A stretch of DNA of 64,000 bases from Polytrichum commune (GCA_950295325.1 OX485803.1:56621554-56685553); one strand, 5' to 3'; shown: positions 23,617 to 35,280, numbered from the stretch's first letter. Translations and numbers: made by a program. The notes: generated by a model from the letters alone, not told the origin.

Positions 23617-23851
23617 TACCCCAATTAGTGTGTGTTACTATTCCGAGTTACGCAACTGCTGTAACTGGATAATGAGAATAATCTTTTTCCCCAAGGAAGG
23701 TCATTTATGTTTTATAATGTCCGAACAACCTGTTAGAACTTTTTTTTTTTTTTGAGACAGAAGGCAACCTGTTAGAACTTTAGATAGTCAAAACTGAAAC
23801 TCCAGAGTAAGATGTTGGAACTCCACACAGTAACACACACTAATTGGGATA
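23617..23851. mobile_element. Long-TIR MITE (family L), copy 2, interrupted
   Basis: The ends CCCCAATTAGTGTGTGTTACT and, reversed, TATCCCAATTAGTGTGTGTTACT are clear inverted repeats. The interior (ATAATGTCCGAACAACCTGTTAGAACTT) matches the interior of the copies at 34031 and 52934. A 22-bp A-tailed insertion with a target duplication sits inside it (23743-23764). Confidence 0.8.
23743..23764 (-). mobile_element. Extremely truncated A-tailed retroposon
   Basis: About 11 non-T bases (GAGACAGAAGG after a T run), flanked by a 16-bp direct repeat CAACCTGTTAGAACTT at about 23726-23741 and 23765-23780. Reverse-complemented, it is CCTTCTGTCTC plus A-tail, identical to the 3' end of the retroposon at 12307-12432. 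This fits a target-primed insertion that aborted almost at once. Confidence 0.75.
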
Positions 23852-24600
23852 AAATCCGTGTTTGTGATTGAGGTGTAGAAATCCTAGAAGTCAAGGTACT
23901 CAAAGAATCAAGTGGTAACATAGGGGCACACAAAATGGAAAGTCTCGAGCGGGTTCCAAGTGGTTGATTTTCACTGCGTTCTAGGCTCAAGCCCAATTAT
24001 AGTTGTAGGCATGGTGGTCTTGAGAGTATAATTATAAAGTGTCTATTTTATGTTCGCAATTGCCCATAATATATATGTACCCAAAAACAGGCTCTTCCTT
24101 ATAAGTCACTAACCATGATTGTAGCTAGCTTCCCCTAGCTACCTTGGACCATGCAAGGACCTCCATATCTAGGAAAAACAATTAAGTACAAAATGGTTGG
24201 GACTCAAAACACAAATACGAAGACCAATATATGTTTCTTAACACAATGATACCACCTAGAAAACCCAACATTTGTGGGTATATTTATAATCCTCGATACT
24301 AGTCGTGTAGATTTGTTGATACCCTCAAAGTTGATACAATGTTTGCCTCTATAAGAGCATCCGCACCCTTGCACTCTATACCCGGCCGCACTGGCTTTTG
24401 GCGGGCCCAGGCATGACGGACCCCCCCCCACTGCAACTCGGGCAACATCTCTTTGAAGAGCGGGCCCGTCAAAATACTCCCATGTCGCGCCATTTTGCAG
24501 AGTCTCTGAGTTTCCTGGGCGCGCCCAAAAGCCAGGTGTTTTTTGGGAGATTTTGTTCTAATTTTTTTTTAAGCGTTGTTCGAAGTTTTTTTTTGGCGCG

Positions 24601-26335
24601 ATGGCGGGGCGTGGGCATGGGCAGTCGGTGCAAAGAGGCCGTGGTCGCGGTGGTGTTGTCGTCGGGGAAGCATGCCGGAGCGGGAGATCAGCGCCATACG
24701 ATGAGGCAGAATTCGAAGGTTTGCAACGCGGGATGCCGGCGCCGCGAGTGGACTATGGCGATGATCAGGAGCGGCGAGTTGCAAGGCGCAGCCGGGGAGC
24801 TTCGGTGCCGGCATCTGCAGCGGCAATCGGATGGCAAGGCAACCCGACATCATAGGTGAGTGATCACTCCAATGTAGGGTTTAGTGGTTTAGGTAGAGGC
24901 GCTGAGGATCTTGGGCGTAGTCGGGGCCGTGGTCGTGGTGTAGGATCTGTACGCCCGACGAAAGGGAAAAACTTCGTTCCTGAGGAAGAGCGGCAGTTGA
25001 CGCGAAGTGTCATGGCCATATCTCAGGACCCCATTTGCGGGAATTAGCAAAAGGGCAACGCTTTTTGGGAACAATTTTTTTTGCATTATGAACAATGTAG
25101 ACTGGGGGGCCATAGGGGCGCGCGATCACTGGAATCTAAATGGGGCACAATTAATCACGATGTGGGAAAATTCATCGGTGCCTATAATCAGGTCAAAAGG
25201 TTAAACAAAAATGGCACTAAAGAAACAGACATTATTCTCATGAGTCATGGCTAAAGATTTGTATCGTACGAAATCCGCTAAGAACACCAAGTTCATGTTT
25301 GAACACTGTTGGGAATTGGTGAAGGATTTCCCGCGATGGGCTGATGGTGTTATCCCATCACGACAGACAACTCCGTCTAGGAGGGTTTCTAGTTCTTCTG
25401 ACCACGAGTCGCAATCATGTTCCCAAGTGGACACCCAGAAATTTGTGAGTCTTGTGGAAACTACAGGTGAGGCAACTACAAGGATGGCATTCACCGCAAG
25501 GCCTAGTGGCACGAAAGCAGCGAAAGATGGGCAACGTGCTGACAAGGTCCACGAAAGAGCAGCTTTGACTCAAGCCAAGGCCACCGAGAAGATGGTTGAA
25601 GCAACCCTGCGCAAGGCGGCAAGTCTGGAGTACCACAACATGTTGCTCATGTTCACCGCACCAATGGACCAAGTTACCACGCCGGAGGCTCAAGAATTTA
25701 TTAGTTTGTTTCGAGAGGAAGAGCTACTGAAACTAAGACATCGAAGGGCTGAATCCGCGGCCAGTGAGCTGCGTGAAAGAAATGAGCGAGAGGTTTCTGA
25801 AATAGTAGAGGCGGCACGGGAACGAGAAGAGGCTGCAAAAAGAGCTCGGGAAGATGAGGAGACAATTAGGCAAATGCGGGAGGCATGAGCATAATTTGGC
25901 GAAGACTGTGATCCCCGTATCAACGATGAAGGCAGGCGAAATTATTTGGATCCCAGGGATAGAGAAATCCTGGAATTACAAGACTCTGACGAAGAAGACC
26001 GTCACCATTCCGAGGTGAGCTCCAGTGTTTTCGAATTCTGTGTTTTCTCTGGTGTTCACTCTTGTTCTTTCAATTGCCCGGTCCAAGGTGAGTTCTGGAG
26101 CCGTGGTTGTGAGCTTTCATGTTCCTGAACAATGCTCGTGGTTTTTTGATAGCAGGTACAACATCCTTATGAAGAGCATGAACCTTCAAGCCGGCAATTC
26201 CAAGTGGGCGGGATTGCGCCAAGTGGTTTCAATAGTGATGTTGTAGGCCAATGGAGTTCATATGTAGATATCCGTGGTGATAGTGTGCCATGGGATGACA
26301 TTGAGCATGTTGGACCGGAAACGCCCACCACATAG
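24601..26335 (+). pseudogene. Harbinger ORF1 (Myb/SANT-like DNA-binding partner), broken
   Basis: In PIF/Harbinger elements ORF1 binds the transposon ends and helps bring the transposase into the nucleus. A Gly/Arg-rich start (RGRGRG) leads to KGKNFVPEEERQLTRSV near 24960-25020, a SANT-like core whose SLESKWG motif lies near 25120-25140, FMFEHCWELVKDFPRWADG near 25290-25345 and a long Glu/Arg-rich helix to about 25885. An acidic segment ends at an intron donor (gag/gtgagc near 26013), and a last exon from about 26156 ends GPETPTT at 26335. Breaks: a stop at 24853-24855 (the next ATG is directly behind it), TAG after DPICGN (about 25045), a frameshift near 25245, and TGA plus TAA at about 25886-25894. 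Most stops look like C-to-T changes of Gln or Arg codons. No functional ORF1 can be made from this copy. Confidence 0.8.
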
Positions 26336-26554
26336 AATGTCGTGGGAGTCCACGACAATTCACAAAACAAAGACATAGAACTTGACATGGGCCTTGATTT
26401 AGCGTTGAATGGCCATAGTTTTTACCAATAAATGTGATAGTAGTCACAATTTTGTATATTATTGCAAAATATCAGCACCCATCTTTTCTCTAAAACACAC
26501 ATGTATTGCAATCGGTATGGCCAAACTTATGGATACTAGACACACTTTTATATA

Positions 26555-27865
26555 TTATGCCAAATTGGTGCCTTTCAACATCCACAAGTGTTCAATTAGA
26601 TCACCACGGAGACCAAAATGAGTGTCCGCATTGGCAATGTCCATTGTACTTGTCACTAACTCATCAAAGGACAAACCTCTTTGCATTGGGACATTTCCCT
26701 CATGCAAATCACCAATGATATCATCTAGTTCTTCAACACCTTCTTCGTCATCGAGTATCATATTGTGCAAAATACAACACGTGAACATGATGTTTGATAT
26801 CACATCCATGCTCCAATGGCGGCAAGGGTTTCGAATAATCGCGAAACGGGTCTGCAACACACCAAAACATCTCTCAACATCTTTGCGCACGGCCTCTTGT
26901 CTTTTTGTAAAATAGTTGCGCTTCTCATCTTGCGGTTGATGGATGCTCTGCATGAAGCAAGACCACTTAGGATATATACCGTCCATGAGAAGATAATACC
27001 GATCATATTGACACCCGTTAACCTCGAGCTGCATGTCACGAGCTTCGCCAGTCAATATGTTGTGGATGACCGGCGGCCGATCCAACACGTTCAAGTCGCT
27101 GTTGGAACCCGGTAATCCAAAAAATGCATGCCATATGTGCAATCCACCATTCGCCACGGCCTCCAAAATAATGAACTTCTTCCCATCTTTGTCACCAAAA
27201 CCCCCCTGCCAAGCCACTGGGCAATTCTTCCATTCGTAATGCATACAATCAAGTGAGGCAAACATCCCTGGAAAGCCATGATCAACATTAATTGCCAATT
27301 GCTTATCAAAATCGGCACGTGTAGGTTGCCTCATATGATAAGCCTCAAACTCAACCCTAATTGCAAGGCAAAATCGCTTCATAGATATCATTGCGGTGGT
27401 TTCACTAGTCCTGCAATATTCGTCTGTAGCATCGGCACACAACCCGTAACACAACATCCTCAAAGTTGATGTGATCTTCTGATGAGGGGATAACCCCAAG
27501 AACACACACGCATCTAATTTTTGAACAAAGTGTTTGTCTCTAGCACAAACCCTATCCAATATGGTCAAAAATAATGACCGCCGCATACGGTAGCGGCGGT
27601 GAAAAAAGTTTGGGCCATACACTGGTTCATCAGCAAAATAATCAGACATCATGCGGGCATGCATCTCGTGTCTATGCCTATCAATGTTCGGCGATTTTCC
27701 TAGACGTGACCCTCGGACACCGCTCGGTATTTGACCACGCGGTGCACTAAACCCTAAACCCATAATCCAATTAACATTGAAATCATCTTCCTCATCGTCC
27801 TCCAAAAAGAGCTCCCGAGTGGCAAGAAGGCGTTCCCGCCATTGATCCATACTAGCAACTACCAA
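26555..27865 (-). CDS. PIF/Harbinger DDE transposase (436 aa), intact
   Basis: Cuts and rejoins the element's own TIRs at TWA targets, with ORF1 as partner. The frame is uninterrupted. The start MVVASMDQW could also be MDQW five codons later. The N-terminus has an acidic patch (LEDDEEDD, 21-28). The catalytic triad is visible: Asp206 in SLDCMHYEWKNCP, Asp295 in MDGIYPKW and Glu331 in RKDVERCFGVLQTRF, giving a D35E spacing. GLPGSNSDLNVLD (250-262) and the C-terminal CCILHNMI (363-370) are further family blocks. Length fits the family. The gene is single-exon and lies tail-to-tail with the ruined ORF1, so this copy could at most act with an ORF1 supplied by another element. Confidence 0.93.
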   Translation of the reverse strand: MVVASMDQWRERLLATRELFLEDDEEDDFNVNWIMGLGFSAPRGQIPSGVRGSRLGKSPNIDRHRHEMHARMMSDYFADEPVYGPNFFHRRYRMRRSLFLTILDRVCARDKHFVQKLDACVFLGLSPHQKITSTLRMLCYGLCADATDEYCRTSETTAMISMKRFCLAIRVEFEAYHMRQPTRADFDKQLAINVDHGFPGMFASLDCMHYEWKNCPVAWQGGFGDKDGKKFIILEAVANGGLHIWHAFFGLPGSNSDLNVLDRPPVIHNILTGEARDMQLEVNGCQYDRYYLLMDGIYPKWSCFMQSIHQPQDEKRNYFTKRQEAVRKDVERCFGVLQTRFAIIRNPCRHWSMDVISNIMFTCCILHNMILDDEEGVEELDDIIGDLHEGNVPMQRGLSFDELVTSTMDIANADTHFGLRGDLIEHLWMLKGTNLA

Positions 27866-28097
27866 AACACATGTGAAACCGTGATCCCCTATGAAAGCAA
27901 AAAATTGAACCTTGCTGGAAGAGCAGACAGTCAGTTTGCAAGAGTTCGAACGCTGATACAGTGCCTGCGGAAGAGCTAGCAGGTTGAACCAACTCCCCGT
28001 TCACCCGGCCACGTCTCAAGCCAACTCAGCGGATGGGACCCCTTCAGTGCATTTGTGGCCGTGACTCCGTGGCAGGAAAATAGTCACCGTGAGCAAA

Positions 28098-28341
28098 GGC
28101 TGATACCAGGGCCACACCGGTAGGCCCAGCCAGAAATACCAGCCCTACGTATTCTCCAGGAATACAGGGCTGGGATTTCAGATGGTTGGAGCTGCTGGTT
28201 GCAGGCTACCCGCCTTCTTCCAGCCACTCCAGTAGCTCCAACCATATGAAATCCCAGCTCTGTATTCCCGGAGAATACGTAGGGCTGGTGTTTTTGTCTA
28301 CTGGAGCTGCTGGGGTTTTTGGTGTGGCCCTGGTATGAGCC
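28098..28341. repeat. Long palindrome (possible nested MITE) in the Harbinger element
   Basis: The left arm starts GGCTGATACCAGGGCCACACC and the right arm, reversed, GGCTCATACCAGGGCCACACC. Inner arms also pair (CAGCCCTACGTATTCTCC with GGAGAATACGTAGGGCTG, and ATTTCAGATGGTTGGAGCT with AGCTCCAACCATATGAAAT). The loop is about 28 bases. It lies upstream of the transposase start codon. Flanking target duplications are not clear, so it may be a native subterminal structure or a nested MITE. Confidence 0.8.
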
Positions 28342-28729
28342 AGCGCATAGTACCTACTCAACCGGCCCATATATTCGGGAGTCAGACTGCAGATTTATGG
28401 AGCGAGAGTGGGGGTCTTCATTTTTGGCGAGTCACTCAACCCTTGTGGAGCCCTCTACTGGCCCTTTGATGAGTGGTAGATTCAGAGCAAGGGTGTGGAT
28501 GCTCTAACATATAAGTATTGCTTGCTCCAAGCTCGATTACTAGCTAGTACGTCGTCAAGAACTGTACACTATCAACAGATTAAATTGATAAAAGATTATC
28601 TTTGAAAATGATATCGTTGTTCTAAATATGTTTATATGGTAGGCACACTTTTACACTTGTTGGTTGACGTGGATTAGGATTCAGAGCCATAGGGCCCTAC
28701 AAAATATCATGGCTTTTAATTCGAAGTTT

Positions 28730-29080
28730 CTACAAAGAATGTGGGTTGGTGTCACTAAACCATTTACGGTATTTAGTGTCATGTAGACTATTTGTGATGG
28801 GCATAAACTAAACGCCTAGAGGTTTAAAAGTGTCATGCCCGCTAACTATCAATATGATTTCATTTGTCAACATTTGTAACTTCTACAAGTGAACATATAT
28901 CTATATTATGGCATTTAGAGTAGCACATTGAGATACTTCAGAATATGGTTTTGCGCTTTAAAGCACACTTGAACGCCAAGTGAAGTTGTTAACGATCAAT
29001 GTAACCTAGCATGTGTCTCAAAACAGGGTTAATGACACTATTACGCATTTGACATTAAATACCATGAACAATGCAGTTCT
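28730..29080. repeat. Dispersed repeat fragment, copy 2
   Basis: Bases about 28960-29070 match the repeat near the left edge of the window (about 85-215), including cacttgaacgccaa and atcaatgtaacctagcat. Non-coding. Confidence 0.5.
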
Positions 29081-29869
29081 TGCCACTACAAGGTAAAATT
29101 TAGGTATCAAAATTTCTTATCTTATTAGATTTGGGTACCTAAAATCTATTTTGTAGTAGGAAATAACAAATGGCAACAACTCGTGATACTCTAGTGTTTT
29201 ATAAACAAAACTTCCACTTCCACTTCCTTTCATGATTTCTCCTACCAAACAACTTATTATATGCGACCAAAAAAAATCTTCTTTTGGTAAGTTGCACCAC
29301 CAAAATAAGTCAAAATTTTATCAAATGTTTTTCATGAGTAGATATACACAGTACCTATGACATAGTTAAAAGTGGTAACTAAATTTGATGATTTGTTTTT
29401 TTCATAAAACATACCGTTCTAACTAGAATGACACAGAATTGAACTAAAACAATTACTAAAAATAAATAAAATGACTAAAAATTTCAAAAAAATATACGAA
29501 AGATACTATCAATGGTTATGTATATGTAGAAAAATATCATAAATTTTAAAATTATATGTGGCATGTAATATAGGGGTAGCAAACTTTGTCCGCACGTGGT
29601 GTCAAATTGACAATGAAGTGACCTCCCCGTGTTACAAATAATAATTACAAAAGCTCGCAAATAAGTTTAGTACGGGATATTCAAGCATTGTATTGTTGTA
29701 TTTCTAAACATGTAGCATACATTGGCCATTCTAAATTAAATAATAATTAAAATGAACATCGACATTTTTACACTGACATGCGATGTTCGTCCACCACTTT
29801 CGACATGCATCCATAGGGACATGTGGCAGGGGTGGCTTAGTTCTTATTTTCATAGGTGGACCATTAGTT
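29081..29869. other. Intergenic, nothing recognised
   Basis: AT-rich with no credible reading frame or paired repeats. Confidence 0.3.
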
Positions 29870-30520
29870 AGTGTGTGTGTTTGAAGGTGTCCAATTTAGT
29901 CAATGGTATCAACGCTTGTTTTTTCTTTCTAATTTTCATTTGTTTAATAAAATATGGGTTAGGTACCTAATGGCTATTTGTGAGAATGTTTCTATTAGTT
30001 TACAAATTTTACTGGGAGGGATGTGGAGATCTTGTAGTTGTTTGGTGGTTGTAGTATGTATGATTCCTTTGATTCCCATGGTGATGATGATGGGTGGGAG
30101 TACGGACCATCCTAGTTGGGTCGGTAGTGATTGTAAGTGGCATTTTTGTGATTTTTTGGCGGTAGTTTCGGTGGAAAATTTGTCATTGCGAAAGGTGAGT
30201 TTCATACATTGGCACTTCGAGGTCGGGCTTCAAGAAGAAGGGTGGCTTGACCGTTGGGGGAGCTCCTAATCTACATAAAATGTCTAGTCTTAGATGGGCA
30301 ATGCAAATGCAACGTGGTAGGTGGCATGTGCGTGGGAGTAGTCAGGTTGGTTTGGTATTGTTTGGGATATGTTTGTTGTATTTTCTAGCGTTTATTAATG
30401 TGAAACATCTTGTTGTGGGGTGGGCTAATAGTCTATTTGCTAGTGCATGTGTTGCTTTATTGTGTTGGCCATTCCTTAGATTATTTATGTGTTTACATTG
30501 GGCATTCTATAACTTGTGGT
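29870..30520 (-). pseudogene. LINE ORF2 C-terminal relic, copy 1
   Basis: Read on the minus strand across frame changes. Near 30390-30450 it gives HALANRLLAHPTTRCFTLIN, then a Cys-rich LLPRTCHLPRCICIAHLRL block. Near 29940-30205 it gives TTAKKSQKCHLQSLPTQLGW, PIIITMGIKGIIHTTTTK and IAIRYLTHILLNK. The same blocks in the same order occur at 54.0-54.8 kb, where an upstream Cys/His motif is also kept. That layout matches the region after the reverse transcriptase in LINE ORF2 proteins. Stops and shifts show it is dead. No reverse-transcriptase core is present. Confidence 0.6.
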
Positions 30521-32437
30521 AAGGGAATAAATTCTTTGTCCAATCTACATATCTTGATCTCCACTCGGGCACTGGTTCACCCGTTTTGGTTGTATTTTGA
30601 TTACTTTCTTGCAATTGAATTTTCAATTTGTGTACACACACACACACACACACACAATACTAGCTCAACCTATGTAGGGCACATCCATAACACACTATGC
30701 ATGTTGACTTATGCACCTAAGAGATCATCTATTGGAACAATTTAGAACCAATGTAAATGCTATCTACAATACTTCCATCTTCACATAAAGTTATCGTAGG
30801 TTGATAGCCAGTCCAACACAAAATAGTTCTAAATTTAACTATCAAATTATTTTGAAAATAATAGACACGATTTGTCATCATTACTTTAATTCACCTTAGC
30901 CTTTTGTGGACACATGGTAAATTCTCACTCTACACAAAGCTCATGTAGTGTTAATAATCCACTGTAAGATACTACATAGATGAGGGGTTCGCGTTATATT
31001 CTAAGTTGTTCTTAGTCACTGAAAAGAATATGGCTAGTATAAAACTGCAATATTATATACTAAGAACTCAGTCTATGTCCTTAATACACTTTTGGACCTC
31101 AATTCCACATAGAAGATGCGCCTATTTGGAATTAAGTCCAAATATAGAGAGTTGGTACGTGAAACAAAGCACTACGTCCAAGAATAACTTTGTGATTTGA
31201 AAATTATTGTGCAAAAAAATTTGAATGAATTTCAGTAAGCATGTTCGAGAAGTGAGAAGGTTTGAAGAGAAAATGTGTTATGAACAATTTTTTGGAGTTA
31301 ATTATGCTAAGAAGAAAACTTTTTGGAGTTGTGCTAAACTAGGAAAACTTAGACAATCAAACATAGTACCACCTCCAACAAACAAAAGTGTATTATGAAG
31401 TTTTTATACAAAAGATACATACAAGAGGACTACCGGGGCTTCATCTCTCAAGTTTACATATCCCACATGGATTGTGGACACCACATGGGGAGGACTTATA
31501 TACTAAAATGTACTATATAATTTGAACACCTACATACCCATTGATTGGGTATGTGTACTAGCTGGAATTATGAGAAAGTCATAGGAAAAATGTTAGAATT
31601 TTCAAATTTATCATTTTGAAGTGTCGGACTGACTTTTGGCACTTTAAATAATTATTCGACATAACTGTGTTAGACCGACTATCAACTTATGGTATGTAAA
31701 ATCATCTTGAATCTACCTTATGTAGCAAGATTTTTAATATGTTTAATTTTTGTTTTTTTGTTTTGCTTTGGAAGATCTGAGGCCCATGGCCGTTGGCTAG
31801 TTTTTCCATCACATGAAGAGAAGATTTCAGAGCTGGGAATTAAACTACCAACCACTTCATTTGATTTTGGGTACATCTTCACTATCATCCAGTAGTTTAG
31901 GGTCATCTTGGAACTATGTAGCAAGACTATTCATTTTGAAACGTAAATACAAGACAATTGTACTTAACCCACCCATTTGCTTAAATGTCCAATATACCCT
32001 CTAAGTCAACACTTGAGTTTGATCATATAACCCTAGGGCTAACATTGTTTTAAGGTAATTTTTTGGTGTGTAGAGACCATTTATAATCAAAGGAGATACC
32101 TGGCAGGTTACAATTCTTCTATCTTTTGCATATAATTATGTCAAAATTTGCTCACAACATTCCATAGAGTAGACGGCGACAAAGTTGTCACGTAAAGCGA
32201 CGATCTAACTTTCAAATCAATTCGAGGAAGTTTTAGATGTTTCTTGTTAGCAATGAGAGGCGATGCCAACGCACCGATGTATGCCTTGATTTGATTTCCA
32301 AACACAAAAGTTATAAGGATTGAAATTTGTTGTGGAAGATAACATGTACATTAGTTTTGAAGTACGAATATAGGTCCACCGTCACACTTCACGGTCTTCA
32401 CCCACCATTTTGCTCCAATGTCCATGACAAGCATAGG
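30521..32437. other. Intergenic with an AC microsatellite
   Basis: An (AC)n run of about 20 bases lies near 30635-30656. No gene or paired element ends are recognised. The 68-codon frames at 31689-31924 overlap on both strands and carry no motif. Confidence 0.35.
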
Positions 32438-32776
32438 GCCACTTCACACGTGAGCCAAGGGTTGTAACCATGTAGTTGTGGGGATCTTTCTTTCTCGTCT
32501 AGAGGTTGTACCATTGACATTGGTTTGCCAAAAATTTGCATCATGCTTACCTCTTGGAGGTGGGGTTGACGCAAATTCTAGAAAACCGTGAAACATTATT
32601 TATAATATGCCATGTAGGAATTCATGTAGACTTTTCATCGATGATGATTTATTTCGGCCCTTAGACCTTCACCGTCTAGTGTGAAATAAGCTTGGATGGT
32701 CTCCACCTTTTGACCAATGAGAGATCGTAGAATGCAATGGTCACGGGCCTTGAGTCTCATGTGTGAAGTGGGCCCC
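32438..32776. mobile_element. Tourist-like MITE, subfamily B, copy 2
   Basis: The left end GGGCCACTTCACACGTGAGCC and the right end (reversed) GGGGCCCACTTCACACATGAG are inverted repeats. The flanks are ATA on the left and TTA on the right, close to the TTA duplication of Tourist elements. It matches the element at 20612-20870 in reverse orientation. The terminal GGGCC.CTTCACAC is shared with subfamily A (40905, 47432, 52343). No coding capacity. Confidence 0.7.
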
Positions 32777-33767
32777 TTAGAGCCGATACCTTATATTAAA
32801 TCTAGATTACAAATCCTAGAAACTCTGTTGTTGTTTCAATAAGGGGATTGTTACACTCTAACCTCCACAATATCATGCATGTGGCAATCAAAGTGCACAT
32901 GATATTAGCAAGGTATGTAGTGTTCACATGGATGCATGATAATAAAGAATCAATATAACACGTGACATCACGGAATAATGCAAAGTCAACATTGCAATAA
33001 TGACAATGATGACACCATGACGTGTGTGAGCGTGTGGCTTCGTTGTTTCGGTGCATCATTGTAATATCGGAAGAAAACATGACAACAAGAAGGAGCCCGT
33101 TCCCTAGAGTTTTGAGATAGAAGAGAGGGAGTGACATTATGGAGGACGGCATTACGAAGGTTAGGGCATACAAAATCATAAGCGTATCTTATGTAGCCTA
33201 ATTGTCGGAAATTAGGACGATCCATCACACCATAATTAAGACTTTTACTTACCTCTATCGGCTTGTAGAAGTAGGTGTGGGTGACTCAGAGGGAGTTAAC
33301 TTAGCTTAACTTAACTTATTAAGCACATAAAAAGAGATGTGATCTCGTAAAGGTAATATCCAACACGCACGCCAACATTGCCCATGCATACGTAACATGT
33401 GGGCCATATATGATAACAAGTGGGGCACATATGATAACAAGTAAGACTAAGTTATTGGGGCACACACTTGGGCTCCATGATTGGGAGGTCCTCCCGGGCT
33501 GTGGGACACCAATTGGCTATAACAACCCATTATATACAACATAGCCCCACATGGTCCACCTCACTTCCCTCACGCCCTATGCTTGCCCCCCCCCCCCCCC
33601 CCCTTCCATTGCGATTTGAGCAAACCAACCCATACACTCGTTCCTCGTTGGATGCCTAAATCCTTGCCTCCAAGGAACCAGTGTACGGGTTGATTCGCCC
33701 CAGCCCTCCATTGCATATTACCTTACATAGGTAGGAGGGAATACAATAGTATTTGGAACCCACACTG
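32777..33767. other. Intergenic with an unassigned ORF and an oligo-C tract
   Basis: A 125-codon minus frame (32802-33179) overlaps an 80-codon frame (32986-33228) on the same strand, so one frameshift could join them. I recognise no domain. A run of about 18 C lies at 33585-33602. Confidence 0.3.
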
Positions 33768-33977
33768 ATTATCCTAATTAGTGCATGTTACCATTCAAAG
33801 TTACACAATGCAATAGCGTCTTGTTCAAGAAGTTCAATTTTTATTAACGAAAGGTTAACATGCCATTCAGTCATTGTACGACACAAATGACTTTGTTTGG
33901 TAAAATGTTGCATTCTTATCAAACAGTGATAACATTACATAACTCCAAATAATAACAAACACTGATTGGGACGATCA
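33768..33977. mobile_element. Long-TIR MITE (family L), copy 3
   Basis: The ends TTATCCTAATTAGTGCATGTTACCATTC and, reversed, CGTCCCAATCAGTGTTTGTTATTATTTGG are related inverted repeats. AGTTACACAATGC and its partner CATTACATAACTCC lie inside. Non-coding. Confidence 0.65.
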
Positions 33978-34030
33978 ATGTTAGTGACATGTTGAGTTGA
34001 ATAGCACCGCGATGACATTGGTACATTGAT

Positions 34031-34213
34031 AAATCCCATTCAGTGCGTGTTACTATTTGGAGTTAACCGCAGTGCTATAACTATTTGATGAGAATGTCGT
34101 ATTTTACCAATAAAATTTACTTATGTAATATCCGAACAACCTATTGAACTCCTCAATGAGATGTAACTGCATTTGTGTAACTCCAAATAGTGTTACACCC
34201 TAATTAGGATAAC
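34031..34213. mobile_element. Long-TIR MITE (family L), copy 4
   Basis: Starts ATCCCATTCAGTGCGTGTTACTATTTGGAGTTA and ends GTAACTCCAAATAGTGTTACACCCTAATTAGGAT, an extended inverted repeat. The interior ATATCCGAACAACCTATTGAACTC matches copies 2 and 8. Non-coding. Confidence 0.75.
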
Positions 34214-35069
34214 TACACTAAATACGAACGCATACACTAAATATCAATGACCCTATGAAAGTAAGTGACATTAAATGTAAAGCCACACACTAAATATCAA
34301 CTATGGTAATATGTGGAAGTTACAAGTTTGAATTTAGTGTTAATAAAGATATGAAAAAAAATAACAATGATCAAAGGAGAATTCTAGCATATCTTCTAGC
34401 ATATCTTTTAACATTAATTGTCAAAAAAATTGAATATTAGTGTTGAGCATGGTAACAACATTGAAAATTAGGTAGTAGCAACATTAAATATAATCAAACA
34501 CTAAATATCCTATTTAGTGTAGTGTGCTAATGCCATTGTGGTGCTATTAAGTTAACCCACCTGACGCGGAGGACGTTGGATAACCTAATGAAAAAGTTCA
34601 ATCTCATGAAGAACACCACATTTGAAGTACTATGCCATCTTAACATAGATGGATCTTAAATGGTTACTTTTTTCAAACCAACCCGCTTCTCCTAGGATAT
34701 GAAATACACGATTAGTACAAGATGGTTAGCCACTTTCCTCATAATTTTCAAAGCTCATATGAATGTCTTATTCATTATCAAAGTGAGGTTCATTGTGCTT
34801 AGAAGATGATCATATAGCCCCCCTCCCCCCCCCCAATTTAAGTGAACCTAAAATAATTAACATGTTTGAACATACAAAATTTCAACTTCTTTTTTTTGGA
34901 GGGGGGAACACATGTTTTTTGATATCCATTCTTGGAGCCACACCAACGCACATACCACTCAAATATAGGTGTATGATTAAAATAAGTAAACAAATTACAT
35001 ACATCTACCTAAGACCCTCGTAACATGACAAGTATGTCTTTTGTCCATAGCACTATCCAGGGACAACCG
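34214..35069. other. Intergenic with a short oligo-C tract
   Basis: A CCCCCCTCCCCCCCCCC-like stretch lies near 34819-34833. No gene is recognised. Confidence 0.35.
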
Positions 35070-35280
35070 GCGGTTTGTAGATGAACCGGTTGAATTTGAA
35101 AAATAACCGGTTGAAGTTCAAGACTTCCAGAGAATTACCAATTATGTTAGAGGAATCTATAAAATATACCTCAAGTGAATAACGCAAAACCGGAAGATGT
35201 CAACATGTAACCGGTTGGATTTAGAATCACTAGGATCTTGACCGACTATGCCCTAAAACTTCCTGGGCACTGGCCCATAC
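35070..35280. repeat. Dispersed repeat R2, copy 3
   Basis: Contains aaccggttgaa twice, ccagagaattaccaat, gtcaacatgtaaccggttgga and cactaggatcttgac, in the same order as the copies at 10180 and 22960. Non-coding. Confidence 0.55.

Larger units (their letters stand above)
24355..28504. mobile_element. Complete PIF/Harbinger element (4150 bp)
   Basis: The ends are inverted repeats: GAGCATCCGCACCCTTGCACT on the left and, reversed, GAGCATCCACACCCTTGCTCT on the right. TAA flanks both ends (24352-24354 and 28505-28507), the 3-bp target duplication typical of this superfamily. Inside are the two expected genes in tail-to-tail arrangement: a Myb/SANT-type ORF1 on the plus strand (broken) and a DDE transposase on the minus strand (intact). 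A 244-bp palindrome lies near the right end. GC content is visibly higher than in the flanking DNA. Confidence 0.93.
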
